NCBI RefSeq assembly: GCF_018342065.1
Contig: NZ_JAFDOE010000002.1
Span: forward strand, 682,001-746,000
Source: Citrobacter sp. FP75
GTDB taxonomy: Bacteria; Pseudomonadota; Gammaproteobacteria; Enterobacterales; Enterobacteriaceae
Direction: 5' to 3'
Length of the DNA: 64,000 nucleotides
Positions 8,181 through 17,083 of the stretch are shown here, piece by piece. A model generated the notes under the pieces. That model made no database searches, had not been told where the DNA came from, and saw nothing but the letters and a program-made list of their open reading frames with translations. Every line of letters begins with the position of its first letter. Position 1 is the stretch's first letter. The position numbers and the translations under genes were made by a program.

Positions 8181-11100
8181 ATGCAAGTGCGTTTTTTGGT
8201 TTTTCTGATGGCTGTATTTACCATCGGGTTATCTGTGGGTATAAGTTCTGCTCAGCAAGTTGAATTAAAAAGTAACTATAATGCAGTGGTACAAAATATT
8301 AGTTTAACCAGAGAGGAAATAAACTGGTTAGCGCATAAAAAAACATTGGTTGTTGGGACCTGGTTGCCTGAGGTCTCTCCTGTTGTTTATCAAAATGGTG
8401 GTGAATATTATCGTGGGGTCAACGCTGATTATCTTACGCTAATGCAAAAAAGCCTCGGCGTGAAAATTATTATAAAACAATATGATAATGAAAAGCAGGC
8501 GCTTACCGCACTCTCCAGTAATGATGTCGATACTTTGTTGACCCAGTTGTCCTGGCGAAAAGATATGGGGAGCCATTTATTGCGTACTGCGGCATTGCTG
8601 AAAACGTGGCCGACGCTTGTGACGTCAATAAAAAACACCATGCTACCACTGACAACGGAGCAAAAGGTAAACGTCGCGTGTGTGCGGGGTTGTCCCTTTC
8701 TTGATGTTATTCAGACCACTTTTCCAAATGCTAAAATTTCATTTTACGACGATGAACATCAGGCCATGGCATCAGTTGTGAACGGTGATAACCACTATTT
8801 CATTGGTAATAATATTACCAGCAGCTATTGTATTTCCAGATATTACTCCCAATCACTCGTCATTACTCACTACTTTGATAAGCAAGAGCAGTATAACTTT
8901 TTTGTGGTTAATGAAGCACAACCACTGTTAAGAAAAATACTTGATGGTTTTATTACATCAATCAGCAATGAAATTCATATGCAGGTGATGCAGAACTGGT
9001 TGAATCGCGGAAATCTAACTTATCTGAATACCCCCATTCATTTCAGTTCTCAGGAAAAAGAATGGCTGAAGGCTACGCATCGCATCCGAATTTTGATCAA
9101 CCCAGATTACCCGCCCTACACGCTTGTGGGCCACGGCGGTGAATTACGCGGTATTCTCGGTGATTTACTTAATATTATTCACCTGCAAACGGGGCTTGAG
9201 TTTGAACCGATTCTGGTTAGTTCAAAAAGCGATCAGATGAAGCAAATAAATGGCCAGCAATGGGATATGTTTCCCACTATCGCCAGAACCGATAAATCTC
9301 AGGGAGATACGGCCTTTAGCGATCCCGTGATGAATATTACCTTCGTGATGATCACGTCTTCCCAGGAAAACCCTGAATCGCTACTGGAAAAACCGATACG
9401 TATTGCTCTGCCTGCCGGGCATATTCTGGCAAATGATTTAAAGCAACGCTATCCGCAGGCAACCTGGGTGAAGGCGGATACTGCCAGTATTGCCATGGCA
9501 ATGGTCAAGGAGGGCAAAGTTGACGCTGCAATCGCGACAGAATTGTCGGCGAGGTTCATGATTGATCATTATTACCAGAAAAATATGCACTTCTTTCGAC
9601 TTCCTGATATGCCTGGAGCGTCCGTTAGCTTTGCTATCTCTGCGCATCAGCCGATGCTGAAGTCCGTTATAGATAAGGCACTGCAAGCCATACCACCACG
9701 TGAAATTTTGCAGATGACAGAGAAGTGGTCGAAAATTTCCAATACACAGGTCGATATCTGGAGCCGTTTTAGCAAGCAGTTCTATCAACTGGTGGTTTTT
9801 GCGCTACTGCTTATTGCGATAAGTCTCATCTGGGGGTTGTCACTGTCTCGCGAAGTACGTAAAAGAAAGCAATCGCAGCGGTTACTGGAGGAACAACTTC
9901 ATCTTAAAGAAGTATTATCCCTCGAACTGGAAGCCGAAAAGAATAAAGCCATTGAGGCAACCAAAGCCAAAAGTCGCTTTCTTGCGAGCATGAGTCATGA
10001 ATTACGCACGCCAGTGAGTTCGATTGTTGGTTTTCTGGAATTGCTGTCGAGTTCAGAACTTAGCGCAGTACAACGAAAAGAGGCGATTGCGCTTACCGGG
10101 GCGACAGCCCAATCGTTGTTGGGGCTGATCGGAAAGATTCTGGACGTCGATAAAATTGAGTCCGGTAAATATCAGGTTGTTCCTCAGTGGACAGATCTCT
10201 CACAACTGATCGAATTGCAGTGTCACTCTTTTGACGCGTTAGCCCGGCAGAAAGGCATTAACCTTTGCTGCATTAGCCAACTGCCGACTCACGAGCGGGT
10301 GTTTATTGATCAACAGGCTTTGCGGCAAATTCTCACCAACCTGGTGGGTAACGCGCTGAAGTTTACCGAGCAAGGGCATATTCATGTCACGGCCCATCTG
10401 ACTCCTGAAGGCGGCAATCAGGGCACCCTGACGATCACAATCAGCGACACGGGCTGTGGTATCAGCGAAGAAGAGCAGGCTGGGCTGTTTCATCGTTACG
10501 CTCAGACGCCTAAGGGCCGCCAACAAACCGGTTCAGGTCTGGGGTTGTTTATCTGCAAAGAACTGGTGACCCTGATGGGGGGGACGCTGGAGATGATGAG
10601 CCGCCAGTCGCAGGGGACCACCTTCACGATAACATTGTCGGTGGAAACCGCCCGACAGTCGAAAGCGCCTGATGGTGATGCGGCAGGTGCATTGCTGCCG
10701 CTGCCGTGTCTCTCCATCCTTATTGCCGACGATCACCCGACTAATCGGCTGCTGCTCAAGCGCCAGCTAAATGCCATCGGTTACAGCGTGGATGAAGCCT
10801 GTGATGGCGAAGAAGCTGAAGCCAAACTGGCTAAGAAATCATACGACTTGTTGATAACTGATGTGAATATGCCGAAGAAAGACGGGCTGACGCTCGCTGC
10901 CTCGCTACGTCGTCAACATGCCCAGTTACAAATATGGGGGCTAACGGCCAGCGCGCTCACACAGTCACGCGAGGAATGTCTGCAAAGCGGTATGAATTTG
11001 TGTCTGTTCAAGCCCGTAGCGATTCAGACGCTGACCCACGAATTGAGCAAAATCGATAAGGGTTACTCCTCTCATAGCACTATCCGGCATTTGAAATTCA

Positions 11101-11423
11101 ATGTTCTGACTGAAAACACCGGCGGGGATCGCGCGTTAATGAACGAAATACTGGAAACCTTTCGCGAGGCGACGGTTAGTGATTTACAAGCCGCTGAGAG
11201 CGCTGTTGCACAAGATGAACCGCAGTTATTTTTACGTGCTCTCCATCGGTTACACGGATCGGCTCAAATTCTGGGTATCACCGCACTTCAGACGCTGTGT
11301 GAACCTTTTGAGTCAATGCAACAAGACAATCTACCTCTGGCATTACGCCAGGAGGTATTACAGAAAATTGTTGCTGTTATGCGGGAAATTGAGATTGAGA
11401 TTGATAGTCTAATCAGCCATTAA
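8181..11423 (+). CDS. evgS: Hybrid sensor histidine kinase EvgS, PAS-less form
   Basis: A 1,080-residue hybrid kinase. Order: signal peptide (to about 25), two periplasmic SBP_bac_3 domains (about 45-270 and 300-525), one membrane segment (about 534-557), HisKA with H606 in SMSHELRTP, HATPase with N-box LTNLVGNALKFT and G-boxes DTGCGI and GSGLGL, receiver with D894 in LLITDVNMP, and Hpt with H1025 in ALHRLHGSAQ. This gives the four-step relay to EvgA. E. coli EvgS is about 117 residues longer and has a PAS domain between membrane segment and HisKA. Here only about 45 residues of coiled coil lie there, so the PAS domain is absent. Starts 4 bp after evgA; same operon. Confidence 0.92.
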   Translation: MQVRFLVFLMAVFTIGLSVGISSAQQVELKSNYNAVVQNISLTREEINWLAHKKTLVVGTWLPEVSPVVYQNGGEYYRGVNADYLTLMQKSLGVKIIIKQYDNEKQALTALSSNDVDTLLTQLSWRKDMGSHLLRTAALLKTWPTLVTSIKNTMLPLTTEQKVNVACVRGCPFLDVIQTTFPNAKISFYDDEHQAMASVVNGDNHYFIGNNITSSYCISRYYSQSLVITHYFDKQEQYNFFVVNEAQPLLRKILDGFITSISNEIHMQVMQNWLNRGNLTYLNTPIHFSSQEKEWLKATHRIRILINPDYPPYTLVGHGGELRGILGDLLNIIHLQTGLEFEPILVSSKSDQMKQINGQQWDMFPTIARTDKSQGDTAFSDPVMNITFVMITSSQENPESLLEKPIRIALPAGHILANDLKQRYPQATWVKADTASIAMAMVKEGKVDAAIATELSARFMIDHYYQKNMHFFRLPDMPGASVSFAISAHQPMLKSVIDKALQAIPPREILQMTEKWSKISNTQVDIWSRFSKQFYQLVVFALLLIAISLIWGLSLSREVRKRKQSQRLLEEQLHLKEVLSLELEAEKNKAIEATKAKSRFLASMSHELRTPVSSIVGFLELLSSSELSAVQRKEAIALTGATAQSLLGLIGKILDVDKIESGKYQVVPQWTDLSQLIELQCHSFDALARQKGINLCCISQLPTHERVFIDQQALRQILTNLVGNALKFTEQGHIHVTAHLTPEGGNQGTLTITISDTGCGISEEEQAGLFHRYAQTPKGRQQTGSGLGLFICKELVTLMGGTLEMMSRQSQGTTFTITLSVETARQSKAPDGDAAGALLPLPCLSILIADDHPTNRLLLKRQLNAIGYSVDEACDGEEAEAKLAKKSYDLLITDVNMPKKDGLTLAASLRRQHAQLQIWGLTASALTQSREECLQSGMNLCLFKPVAIQTLTHELSKIDKGYSSHSTIRHLKFNVLTENTGGDRALMNEILETFREATVSDLQAAESAVAQDEPQLFLRALHRLHGSAQILGITALQTLCEPFESMQQDNLPLALRQEVLQKIVAVMREIEIEIDSLISH

Positions 11424-11428
11424 CTGGT

Positions 11429-11458
11429 CTGAACGGGTAGCCGTTGCTACCCGTTCAG
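11429..11458. terminator. Bidirectional hairpin between evgS and yfdX
   Basis: A perfect 13-bp stem, CTGAACGGGTAGC with GCTACCCGTTCAG, around a CGTT loop lies between the convergent stops of evgS and yfdX. There is no clear T-tract on either side, so it may be a weak or Rho-assisted terminator or an mRNA 3'-end stabiliser. Confidence 0.65.
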
Positions 11459-11498
11459 AAGAGGAATATCCCTGTTTCTATAACCCGCGTGGCGAGTC

Positions 11499-12125
11499 TT
11501 ATTGTCCCGCACCCAGAATTTCGCTATCGATGACAATACCTTCTTCAGCACCTTTGAGCGCCAGGTTAGCCTCATAGTATTTGCCAGAGGACAGCAGCTT
11601 TTCGGCGCTGGCAACGGCTTTACGAGTCTGGTTAAGCGGCATCAGGTATTGAGTTTGCGCCACGCTAATTCCCGCCAGTTGCAAGGTATCCACCGCACCT
11701 TTCCAGTCGCCTTTGGCCATTTTGCCATTCGCCGTTTTGATTGCAGTTTCTTTTGCCGGGCTGGCAATATAGTCTTCTGATACCGCTACCGTGGCGTTAA
11801 TAATCACATATTGATCGTCAATCATCTTCGCTTTGGCGTCTGTTTTGACAAACTTCGCCCAGTCGTGGCTATCACCCGCCAGCAGGGAGGCTGCGTCATC
11901 TGTTAACTTTTTGGCGCTGTCAGGCTGTCCATGAAACAGGGCCAGTCTTGCAAACTGAATATCACGCATCGCATTAGCACCTTGCACAGCAACCTGCATA
12001 ATATCTGCTGCTTCTTTTTGTACATTTGCGCTCGCCGCCTGCGCCGGGGTGGTAGCTGTCGCTGCCAGTACCGGGGTAGAACTCATCATTGTTGCAAGCA
12101 GACCTGCCAGAATAATCTTTTTCAT
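11499..12125 (-). CDS. yfdX: YfdX family periplasmic protein
   Basis: A 208-residue secreted protein of the YfdX family. MKKIILAGLLATMMSSTPVLA is a clear signal peptide ending in an AxA-type site. The mature part is helical and Ala-rich. The start at 12125 has AGGAGA 7 nt upstream; an upstream in-frame ATG at 12161 would disrupt the signal peptide. In E. coli yfdX is strongly EvgA-controlled, and a periplasmic chaperone-like role in acid has been proposed; the exact function is unsettled. It faces hdeD across a 289-bp region carrying two EvgA-like boxes. Confidence 0.88.
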   Translation of the reverse strand: MKKIILAGLLATMMSSTPVLAATATTPAQAASANVQKEAADIMQVAVQGANAMRDIQFARLALFHGQPDSAKKLTDDAASLLAGDSHDWAKFVKTDAKAKMIDDQYVIINATVAVSEDYIASPAKETAIKTANGKMAKGDWKGAVDTLQLAGISVAQTQYLMPLNQTRKAVASAEKLLSSGKYYEANLALKGAEEGIVIDSEILGAGQ

Positions 12126-12229
12126 TATCTTCTCCTGAATAAAATGGGTATATGTCACCAAACGAAGCCAGCATAGTAAATAAAATTAAGCTCTGGAATC
12201 GGAACGTGGAAGTAATAGTGAGGTCATAA

Positions 12230-12263
12230 TCTTACACGTGTCAGAATTCTGACGTGTGTAGGA
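12230..12263. promoter_or_regulatory. Back-to-back EvgA-box-like operators between yfdX and hdeD
   Basis: On the + strand TTCTGACGTGTGTAGGA (12247-12263) matches 15/17 with the box before evgA. On the - strand the abutting 12230-12246 reads TTCTGACACGTGTAAGA, 14/17. Together they form a long near-palindrome centred on GAATTC at 12244-12249. One copy faces each divergent gene, suggesting simultaneous EvgA activation of yfdX and of the hdeD operon (inference). Confidence 0.6.
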
Positions 12264-12414
12264 ATAGGTGTATAAACATCGTCCTGCGTTCTTATTTACG
12301 TATGCCAGTGATAAGTTTTATTGTCTTCTCGTGAGCGATATTTACGGATTGACTGATGATGTCTTTTTATATTGCCATGTGACAATGCGGTATTTTTAAG
12401 GTGACGGAGGTAGT

Positions 12415-13011
12415 ATGTTTGTTTTTAACCAGTATAGCCTGAGAGCGTTTAATGAAAAAGCACGGCTTCATTATAGAAAACACGCTACAATTATGGCTGC
12501 ATTGTTGTTGATTTGTGGTTTTTGCTGCCTTATTTACCCAATTGCTGCGGGTATTTATTTGAGCTATGCAACAGGGTTTATGTTTCTGCTGTGCGGTTGC
12601 TATTCTATTTATAGTCTGATTACTTCTGGTAAACAGCCGTTGAGAGCTAAATTTACCTATGCTCTTTTTTCTGCCGCATGGTTATTGCTGGGGTACAGCT
12701 TTATTGTCAATCCCATCGCAGGGATGGGGTCATTGGCTGTGATTTTTTGCTGTTTATTCATTGTTGGTGGTATTTTTCGCATCGTTTCCGGGTTCAAAAT
12801 GTTTAGTAGCCCGGGGTATGGATGGAATGTCTTTATTGGCATCTTTGATCTGCTTATCGCTGGCATCTGGTTGAATATGGATGCCGATAAATCTTATCTA
12901 TTTACCACTGTTTTTATTGGCCTGGAGATGATTTTCAGCTCTTTTGGATTTATTCGCTTGCGTAAAAATATGACATTTTTTAAAGATGATAAAGTACTCG
13001 GTAAAAATTAA
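12415..13011 (+). CDS. HdeD-family inner membrane protein
   Basis: A 198-residue protein of the HdeD/DUF308 family with six predicted membrane segments, beginning at ATIMAALLLICGFCCLIYP and ending near VFIGLEMIFSSFGFI. HdeD of the E. coli acid fitness island contributes to acid resistance at high cell density; the molecular role is unknown. GACGGAGGTAGT precedes the ATG. hdeB begins 20 bp downstream and gadB-gadC follow on the same strand, so this is the first gene of a probable hdeD-hdeB-gadB-gadC operon under the EvgA-like boxes. AT-rich codon use contrasts with the iol genes. Confidence 0.82.
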   Translation: MFVFNQYSLRAFNEKARLHYRKHATIMAALLLICGFCCLIYPIAAGIYLSYATGFMFLLCGCYSIYSLITSGKQPLRAKFTYALFSAAWLLLGYSFIVNPIAGMGSLAVIFCCLFIVGGIFRIVSGFKMFSSPGYGWNVFIGIFDLLIAGIWLNMDADKSYLFTTVFIGLEMIFSSFGFIRLRKNMTFFKDDKVLGKN

Positions 13012-13031
13012 TGTGAAACACTGGAGGGTAT

Positions 13032-13340
13032 GTGAACATCAAAATAATTATCTCTGCTGTCATTCTGGTGACCTCCTTTTCAGCTTCGGTGACTCGTGTT
13101 TTTGCTGCTGAAATGACAGAGGTTGCACCACAAGATATGACCTGCAAAGAATTCGTAAATCTGAGCCCGAAATACATGACGGCGATTGCCTTTGTGGTGG
13201 TTAATAAAAATAGTGATTTTAAAGGTGATGACTATGTTTCCCTGCATGAGGTGGAAACAGTTTCTGTACCGAAAATGCTAAAACAATGTCATCAAACTCC
13301 GAGCGCTAAATTAGGTGAACTCATAGGGAGAGTAAAGTAG
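13032..13340 (+). CDS. hdeB: HdeA/HdeB-family acid-stress periplasmic chaperone, HdeB-like
   Basis: A 102-residue protein with a signal peptide (residues about 1-26, ending VFAA). The mature part contains MTCKEFVNLSPKYMT, strongly resembling HdeB, and two cysteines at 38 and 86 that would form the family's single disulfide. HdeB holds unfolding periplasmic proteins at mildly acidic pH. GTG start at 13032 is preceded by TGGAGGG. No separate hdeA is visible, so this one protein may cover the chaperone function. It lies between hdeD and gadB. Confidence 0.85.
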   Translation: MNIKIIISAVILVTSFSASVTRVFAAEMTEVAPQDMTCKEFVNLSPKYMTAIAFVVVNKNSDFKGDDYVSLHEVETVSVPKMLKQCHQTPSAKLGELIGRVK

Positions 13341-13397
13341 TTGGTACATACGATTAAGTAAAAATGTTAATGGTCTATTTTGAATGAGGAATTAACA

Positions 13398-14789
13398 ATG
13401 ACAATACTTATTGAGCCCGTTGAAAATGATGATGTCTATGCTTCTATAGAGTTGGCTACCTTCTTGCCTAAAACAGCGTTTCCGCTGCAGGAAAGCAATC
13501 CACGTAATGTTTACAATGCGATTCATGATGAGCTGATGCTGGATGGCAACTCCCGGCAAAATCTGGCTACCTTTTGCCAGACCTGGGTTGATGATGAGAT
13601 CCGCCAGTTGATGGATCTCTCCATCGACAAAAATATGATTGATAAAGATGAGTACCCGCAAACTGCCGAAATTGAACGGCGTTGTGTGACCATGCTTGCC
13701 GATCTGTGGCATTCTTCTTCGGCTGTTGACACGCTGGGCTGTTCAACGATTGGTTCTTCAGAAGCTGCGATGCTCGGTGGTCTGGCGATGAAATGGCAAT
13801 GGCGTAAACGCCGTGAGCTGGCAGGAAAGCCTACCGATAAACCTAATATGATTTGTGGTCCGGTTCAGATTTGTTGGCATAAATTCGCCCGCTACTTTGA
13901 TGTTGAGCTACGTGAAATCCCGCTGGAAGGCGATCGCTTATTGATGACACCTGAAGAAGTTATCAAACGCGTGGATGAAAATACGATTGGCGTTGTGCCG
14001 ACGCTGGGTGTGACCTTTACCTGTCAGTATGAACCGGTAAAAGAAATTAATGATGCGCTGGAACAGCTTTGCCAGCAGACCGGCCTCGATATCCCAATAC
14101 ATGTTGATGCCGCCAGCGGCGGTTTCCTGGCACCTTTTTGTGCGCCAGAGCTTGTCTGGGACTTCCGCCTGTCGCGAGTCAAATCGATTAATGCCTCCGG
14201 CCATAAATTTGGCCTTGCCCCACTGGGTGTGGGCTGGGTGGTATGGCGTGAAAAACAGGATCTGCCGCAAGATCTTATTTTCAATGTTAACTATCTCGGC
14301 GGAAATATGCCGACCTTTGCACTGAATTTCTCACGTCCTGGCGGACAAATAGTTGCGCAGTACTACAACTTCCTGCGTCTGGGCTATGAAGGCTATCGTA
14401 AAATTCATCAGTCCTGTTATACCGTGGCTCAGTATCTGGCGAAGGAAATCGCTGCGATTGGCCCGTTTGAAATGGTTTTTGATGGTGACTGCCATAAAGG
14501 GATCCCTGCGCTCGCATGGACACTGAAATCCAATTTCCAACATGGTCAATATACGCTGTTCGATCTCGCAGACAGGCTGCGTAGTCGTGGCTGGCAGGTC
14601 CCTGCCTATTCCATGCCCAGCCATCGTGAAGATTTGGTCGTGCAGCGCATCCTTGTGCGCCATGGCATGAGTATGGATCTGGCTGAATTGTTGATTGATG
14701 ACCTCAAACGCACTCTTGATACGCTGGAAAAAAATCCCGTCACCCAGCCTTTAACCGCTGAAGAAGCCGGCGGCTTCAACCACAGTTAA
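13398..14789 (+). CDS. gadB: Glutamate decarboxylase
   Basis: A 463-residue PLP-dependent group II decarboxylase that converts glutamate to GABA and consumes a cytoplasmic proton. [19 protein letters not shown] holds the PLP lysine, K270, and HVDAASGG the cofactor-contacting Asp and Ala. The C-terminus GGFNHS keeps the penultimate His which, in E. coli GadB, locks the active site at neutral pH. ATG 13398 follows GAGGAATTAACA; an upstream in-frame ATG at 13380 has no better signal. The N-terminal 30 residues differ from E. coli GadB. A hairpin terminator/attenuator separates it from gadC. Confidence 0.93.
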   Translation: MTILIEPVENDDVYASIELATFLPKTAFPLQESNPRNVYNAIHDELMLDGNSRQNLATFCQTWVDDEIRQLMDLSIDKNMIDKDEYPQTAEIERRCVTMLADLWHSSSAVDTLGCSTIGSSEAAMLGGLAMKWQWRKRRELAGKPTDKPNMICGPVQICWHKFARYFDVELREIPLEGDRLLMTPEEVIKRVDENTIGVVPTLGVTFTCQYEPVKEINDALEQLCQQTGLDIPIHVDAASGGFLAPFCAPELVWDFRLSRVKSINASGHKFGLAPLGVGWVVWREKQDLPQDLIFNVNYLGGNMPTFALNFSRPGGQIVAQYYNFLRLGYEGYRKIHQSCYTVAQYLAKEIAAIGPFEMVFDGDCHKGIPALAWTLKSNFQHGQYTLFDLADRLRSRGWQVPAYSMPSHREDLVVQRILVRHGMSMDLAELLIDDLKRTLDTLEKNPVTQPLTAEEAGGFNHS

Positions 14790-14812
14790 TCGTTTCTCCA
14801 GTCGACTACCCG

Positions 14813-14838
14813 AGAGCCATGGTGCCATGGCTCTTTTT
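14813..14838 (+). terminator. Hairpin terminator or attenuator between gadB and gadC
   Basis: AGAGCCATGG (14813-14822) and CCATGGCTCT (14825-14834) pair perfectly and run into TTTTT. It lies in the 104-bp gadB-gadC gap and probably lets only part of the transcription pass to the antiporter gene. Confidence 0.7.
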
Positions 14839-14893
14839 GTTTCTACGTATAAACATCTGCCCAGGCTCAAGGCCTGCTGATGCGGAGGGACTT

Positions 14894-16414
14894 ATGTCCA
14901 CAAAAACGACTCAGATGCCCGCCAGGCAACTTACCCTGCTTGGCTTTTTTGCCATTACCGCTTCGATGGTCATGGCTGTTTATGAATATCCTACTTTTGC
15001 GACCTCAGGTTTTAGCCTTATTTTTTTCCTGCTAATGGGGGGGATCTTTTGGTTTATTCCAGTTGGTTTGTGTGCCGCGGAAATGGCAACCGTTGAAGGC
15101 TGGGAAGAGGGTGGTGTCTTTGCATGGGTTTCTAATACTCTGGGGGATCGTTGGGGATTTGCAGCGATCTCTTTCAGCTTCTTGCAAATTGCTGTTGGCT
15201 TTATACCAATGCTTTACTTCGTGCTGGGCGCACTCTCTTATATTCTCAACTGGCCGGAGATTAATACCGACCCACTGCTTAAAACGGTTGTCGCCGTCAT
15301 TATTTTATGGGGGCTGGCGCTAACCCAATTTAAAGGCACACGTTATACTGCGCGCATTGCAAAAATTGGTTTCTTTTTGGGTATCTTATTACCCGCCATT
15401 GTGCTGGTGGTACTGGCACTGGTCTGGATTTATAAAGGCCAGCCTGTTGCGATTGAGATATCGGCCCATTCTTTCTTTCCTGATTTTTCCCAGATCGGTA
15501 CGTTGGTGGTGTTTGTTGCCTTTGTTCTCAGTTATATGGGGGTAGAGGCGTCGGCAACTCACGTCAATGAAATGAGCAACCCTTCCCGGGATTATCCGCT
15601 GGCAATGATTCTGCTGGTTATTGCGGCTATTGGGCTTAGTTCGGTTGGCGGTTTGTCAGTCGCGGCGGTGATCCCTCATGACGAGATCAATCTTTCAGCC
15701 GGTGTTATGCAAGCATTCAGTACATTAATTGACTTTTACGGGCCGGGTTTTGAGTGGGCGATTCGTGGTGTGGCTGCTTTACTTATGCTGGGCGTGTTGG
15801 CAGAAATTGCGTCGTGGATTGTTGGCCCATCTCGGGGAATGTTGGTCACTGCGCAAAAAGGTCTGTTACCCACCCGCTTTGCCAAAGTGAATAAGAACGG
15901 CGTGCCAGTCGCGTTGGTTTTCTCCCAACTGATTATCACAACAATTGCGTTAATTGTGCTGACGAATACCGGAGGGGGCAACAATATGTCCTTCCTGATC
16001 GCACTTTCACTGACTGTGGTTATTTATCTGTGTAGCTATCTGATGCTGTTTATCGGGTATATCCAGCTGGTTTGCAAACAGCAGGATAAAAAGCGTGCAT
16101 TCCAGATACCGGGTGGCAAAAAAGTGAAACTGCTTATCGCCAGTTCCGGGCTGGTCGTCTCGGTGCTGGCATTTGCTGTTTCTTTTATTCCACCGTCTTC
16201 TTTGCCAGGAACTCATGCGGATGAGATGTATGCGGAGTTGCTGATAGTCTGTTTTGCTCTCGTCTTTATTCTTCCTTTTATTGTTTACCTGTTTCGTAAT
16301 AAAAACAGCAAAAAACAAGTGCCGGACTTGGTGTTGGTGAAAACAGATAATGCACCGCCAGGACATTTTTTCATTCATCCTAAAGCTCGTTCTACGCATT
16401 ATCCTAAGTGGTAA
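14894..16414 (+). CDS. gadC: Glutamate/GABA antiporter
   Basis: A 506-residue APC-superfamily transporter with 12 membrane segments. It exchanges external glutamate for internal GABA, completing the Gad acid-resistance system. The C-terminal tail [17 protein letters not shown] matches the pH-dependent C-plug of E. coli GadC that closes the channel at neutral pH. ATG 14894 follows GGAGGGACTT; an upstream in-frame ATG at 14819 lies in the terminator hairpin and would add a stretch foreign to the family. Last gene of the acid-resistance group. Confidence 0.92.
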   Translation: MSTKTTQMPARQLTLLGFFAITASMVMAVYEYPTFATSGFSLIFFLLMGGIFWFIPVGLCAAEMATVEGWEEGGVFAWVSNTLGDRWGFAAISFSFLQIAVGFIPMLYFVLGALSYILNWPEINTDPLLKTVVAVIILWGLALTQFKGTRYTARIAKIGFFLGILLPAIVLVVLALVWIYKGQPVAIEISAHSFFPDFSQIGTLVVFVAFVLSYMGVEASATHVNEMSNPSRDYPLAMILLVIAAIGLSSVGGLSVAAVIPHDEINLSAGVMQAFSTLIDFYGPGFEWAIRGVAALLMLGVLAEIASWIVGPSRGMLVTAQKGLLPTRFAKVNKNGVPVALVFSQLIITTIALIVLTNTGGGNNMSFLIALSLTVVIYLCSYLMLFIGYIQLVCKQQDKKRAFQIPGGKKVKLLIASSGLVVSVLAFAVSFIPPSSLPGTHADEMYAELLIVCFALVFILPFIVYLFRNKNSKKQVPDLVLVKTDNAPPGHFFIHPKARSTHYPKW

Positions 16415-16440
16415 AAGGCAACGGATGAGGAAGTGGGCGC

Positions 16441-16473
16441 AAAAAAGCCCGCAAGGTTTGTATCGTGCGGGCT
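16441..16473 (-). terminator. Terminator reading leftward, after integrase remnant
   Basis: On the - strand AGCCCGCA pairs with TGCGGGCT (outer arms 16446-16453 and 16466-16473) and ends in TTTTTT. It nearly duplicates the hairpin at 16846-16879 and also faces the gadC 3' end. Confidence 0.65.
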
Positions 16474-16484
16474 ACTTACAATAT

Positions 16485-16747
16485 CTTCTGCATAGTCTTC
16501 GGCCACGCTGGCTTTCTTCACATTCCACCAACGTTCAGCTACGAGTTGGAAAGTGACTGGTCCTGATAAAGGTTGACAGTTTTTTGTCTGTAAAAGGCCA
16601 GATTTTACTTCCGCTGGATTTGATGAGTAGCTCAAGGCCATCGCCATCATAGAGAACGTAGTCCGCTTCCTTGGGTTTGGCTGATTCGATTTCCTTAACG
16701 GATAGAGGTTTGTCTTGCCATTGCCGGGTTTCCATCGTTTTAGGCAC
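16485..16747 (-). pseudogene. P4-type integrase remnant (internal deletion, frameshift, no C-terminus)
   Basis: The - strand codes for METRQWQDKPLSVKEIESAK followed by YVLYDGDGLELLIK, the N-terminal arm-binding domain of P4-like tyrosine integrases (IntA of CP4-57 type). Near 16565 the frame shifts and the sequence jumps to VAERWWNVKKASVAEDYAED, the core-binding region normally some 50-70 residues further on. Everything after that, including the catalytic domain, is missing. It sits just outside the prophage att repeat at ssrA, where CP4-57-type integrases normally lie, so it is a relic of an earlier element in the same site. Confidence 0.85.
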
Positions 16748-16790
16748 CTCAAAAACAATAAAGCTTTATGAGGTGCCTAACAAGGTGCCT
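16742..16790. repeat. AGGTGCCT repeats upstream of the integrase remnant
   Basis: AGGCACCTC (16742-16750) is the inverse of GAGGTGCCT, present at 16770-16778, with a third direct copy AGGTGCCT at 16783-16790. Such clustered repeats before a P4-type int are likely old integrase arm sites or operators. Confidence 0.5.
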
Positions 16791-16845
16791 AAAAGGTTCG
16801 GATTTAATTAGTTGGCATCAGACTTCGCGGGACAAATTCAAGGCA

Positions 16846-16879
16846 CAAAAAAGCCCGCAGGGCTTACGCCGTGCGGGCT
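16846..16879 (-). terminator. Leftward terminator beside attL
   Basis: AGCCCGCA (16852-16859) pairs with TGCGGGCT (16872-16879); on the - strand the hairpin runs into TTTTTTG. Before prophage integration it would have lain just after the ssrA 3' end and could have terminated ssrA. Confidence 0.65.
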
Positions 16880-16923
16880 TTCAGGACTTCATCGGATGAC
16901 TCTGGTAATCACCGATGGAGAAT

Positions 16924-16970
16924 TTTGGTGGAGCTGGCGGGAGTTGAACCCGCGTCCGAAATTCCTACAT
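16924..16970. repeat. attL: 47-bp copy of the ssrA 3' end
   Basis: Identical over 47 bp to 50712-50758. It starts TTTGGTGGAGCTGGCGGG and ends ATTCCTACAT, i.e. the reverse complement of the tRNA-like 3' end of tmRNA including CCA. Flanking bases diverge on both sides. Only a stub of ssrA remains here; the functional gene is at attR. Confidence 0.92.
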
Positions 16971-17064
16971 ACCATTTTTATCATAGTAAAAACAGTAAGT
17001 TATGTTTAAAAACAATGTATTAGTATTATTTTGTATTTGTCCGTTTTACGCATTTTTAATGCTC

Positions 17065-17083
17065 TGTCGCCAAATTGCCGCCA
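17065..17083. promoter_or_regulatory. Candidate integrase arm-type sites, attL side
   Basis: TGTCGCCA (17065-17072) and TTGCCGCCA (17075-17083) recur in the same order and spacing inside the other prophage end (50647-50665), plus an extra TGTCGCCA at 50628-50635. Repeats just inside both att cores are what integrase arm sites look like; binding is inferred. Confidence 0.45.

Noticed and set aside
14819..14893. Longer GadC start
   Set aside because: This region contains the terminator hairpin and would add residues absent from GadC; ATG 14894 has a good ribosome site.
16926..16970. Second tmRNA gene at attL
   Set aside because: Only the last 45 nt of ssrA are present; it is the attachment-site copy.
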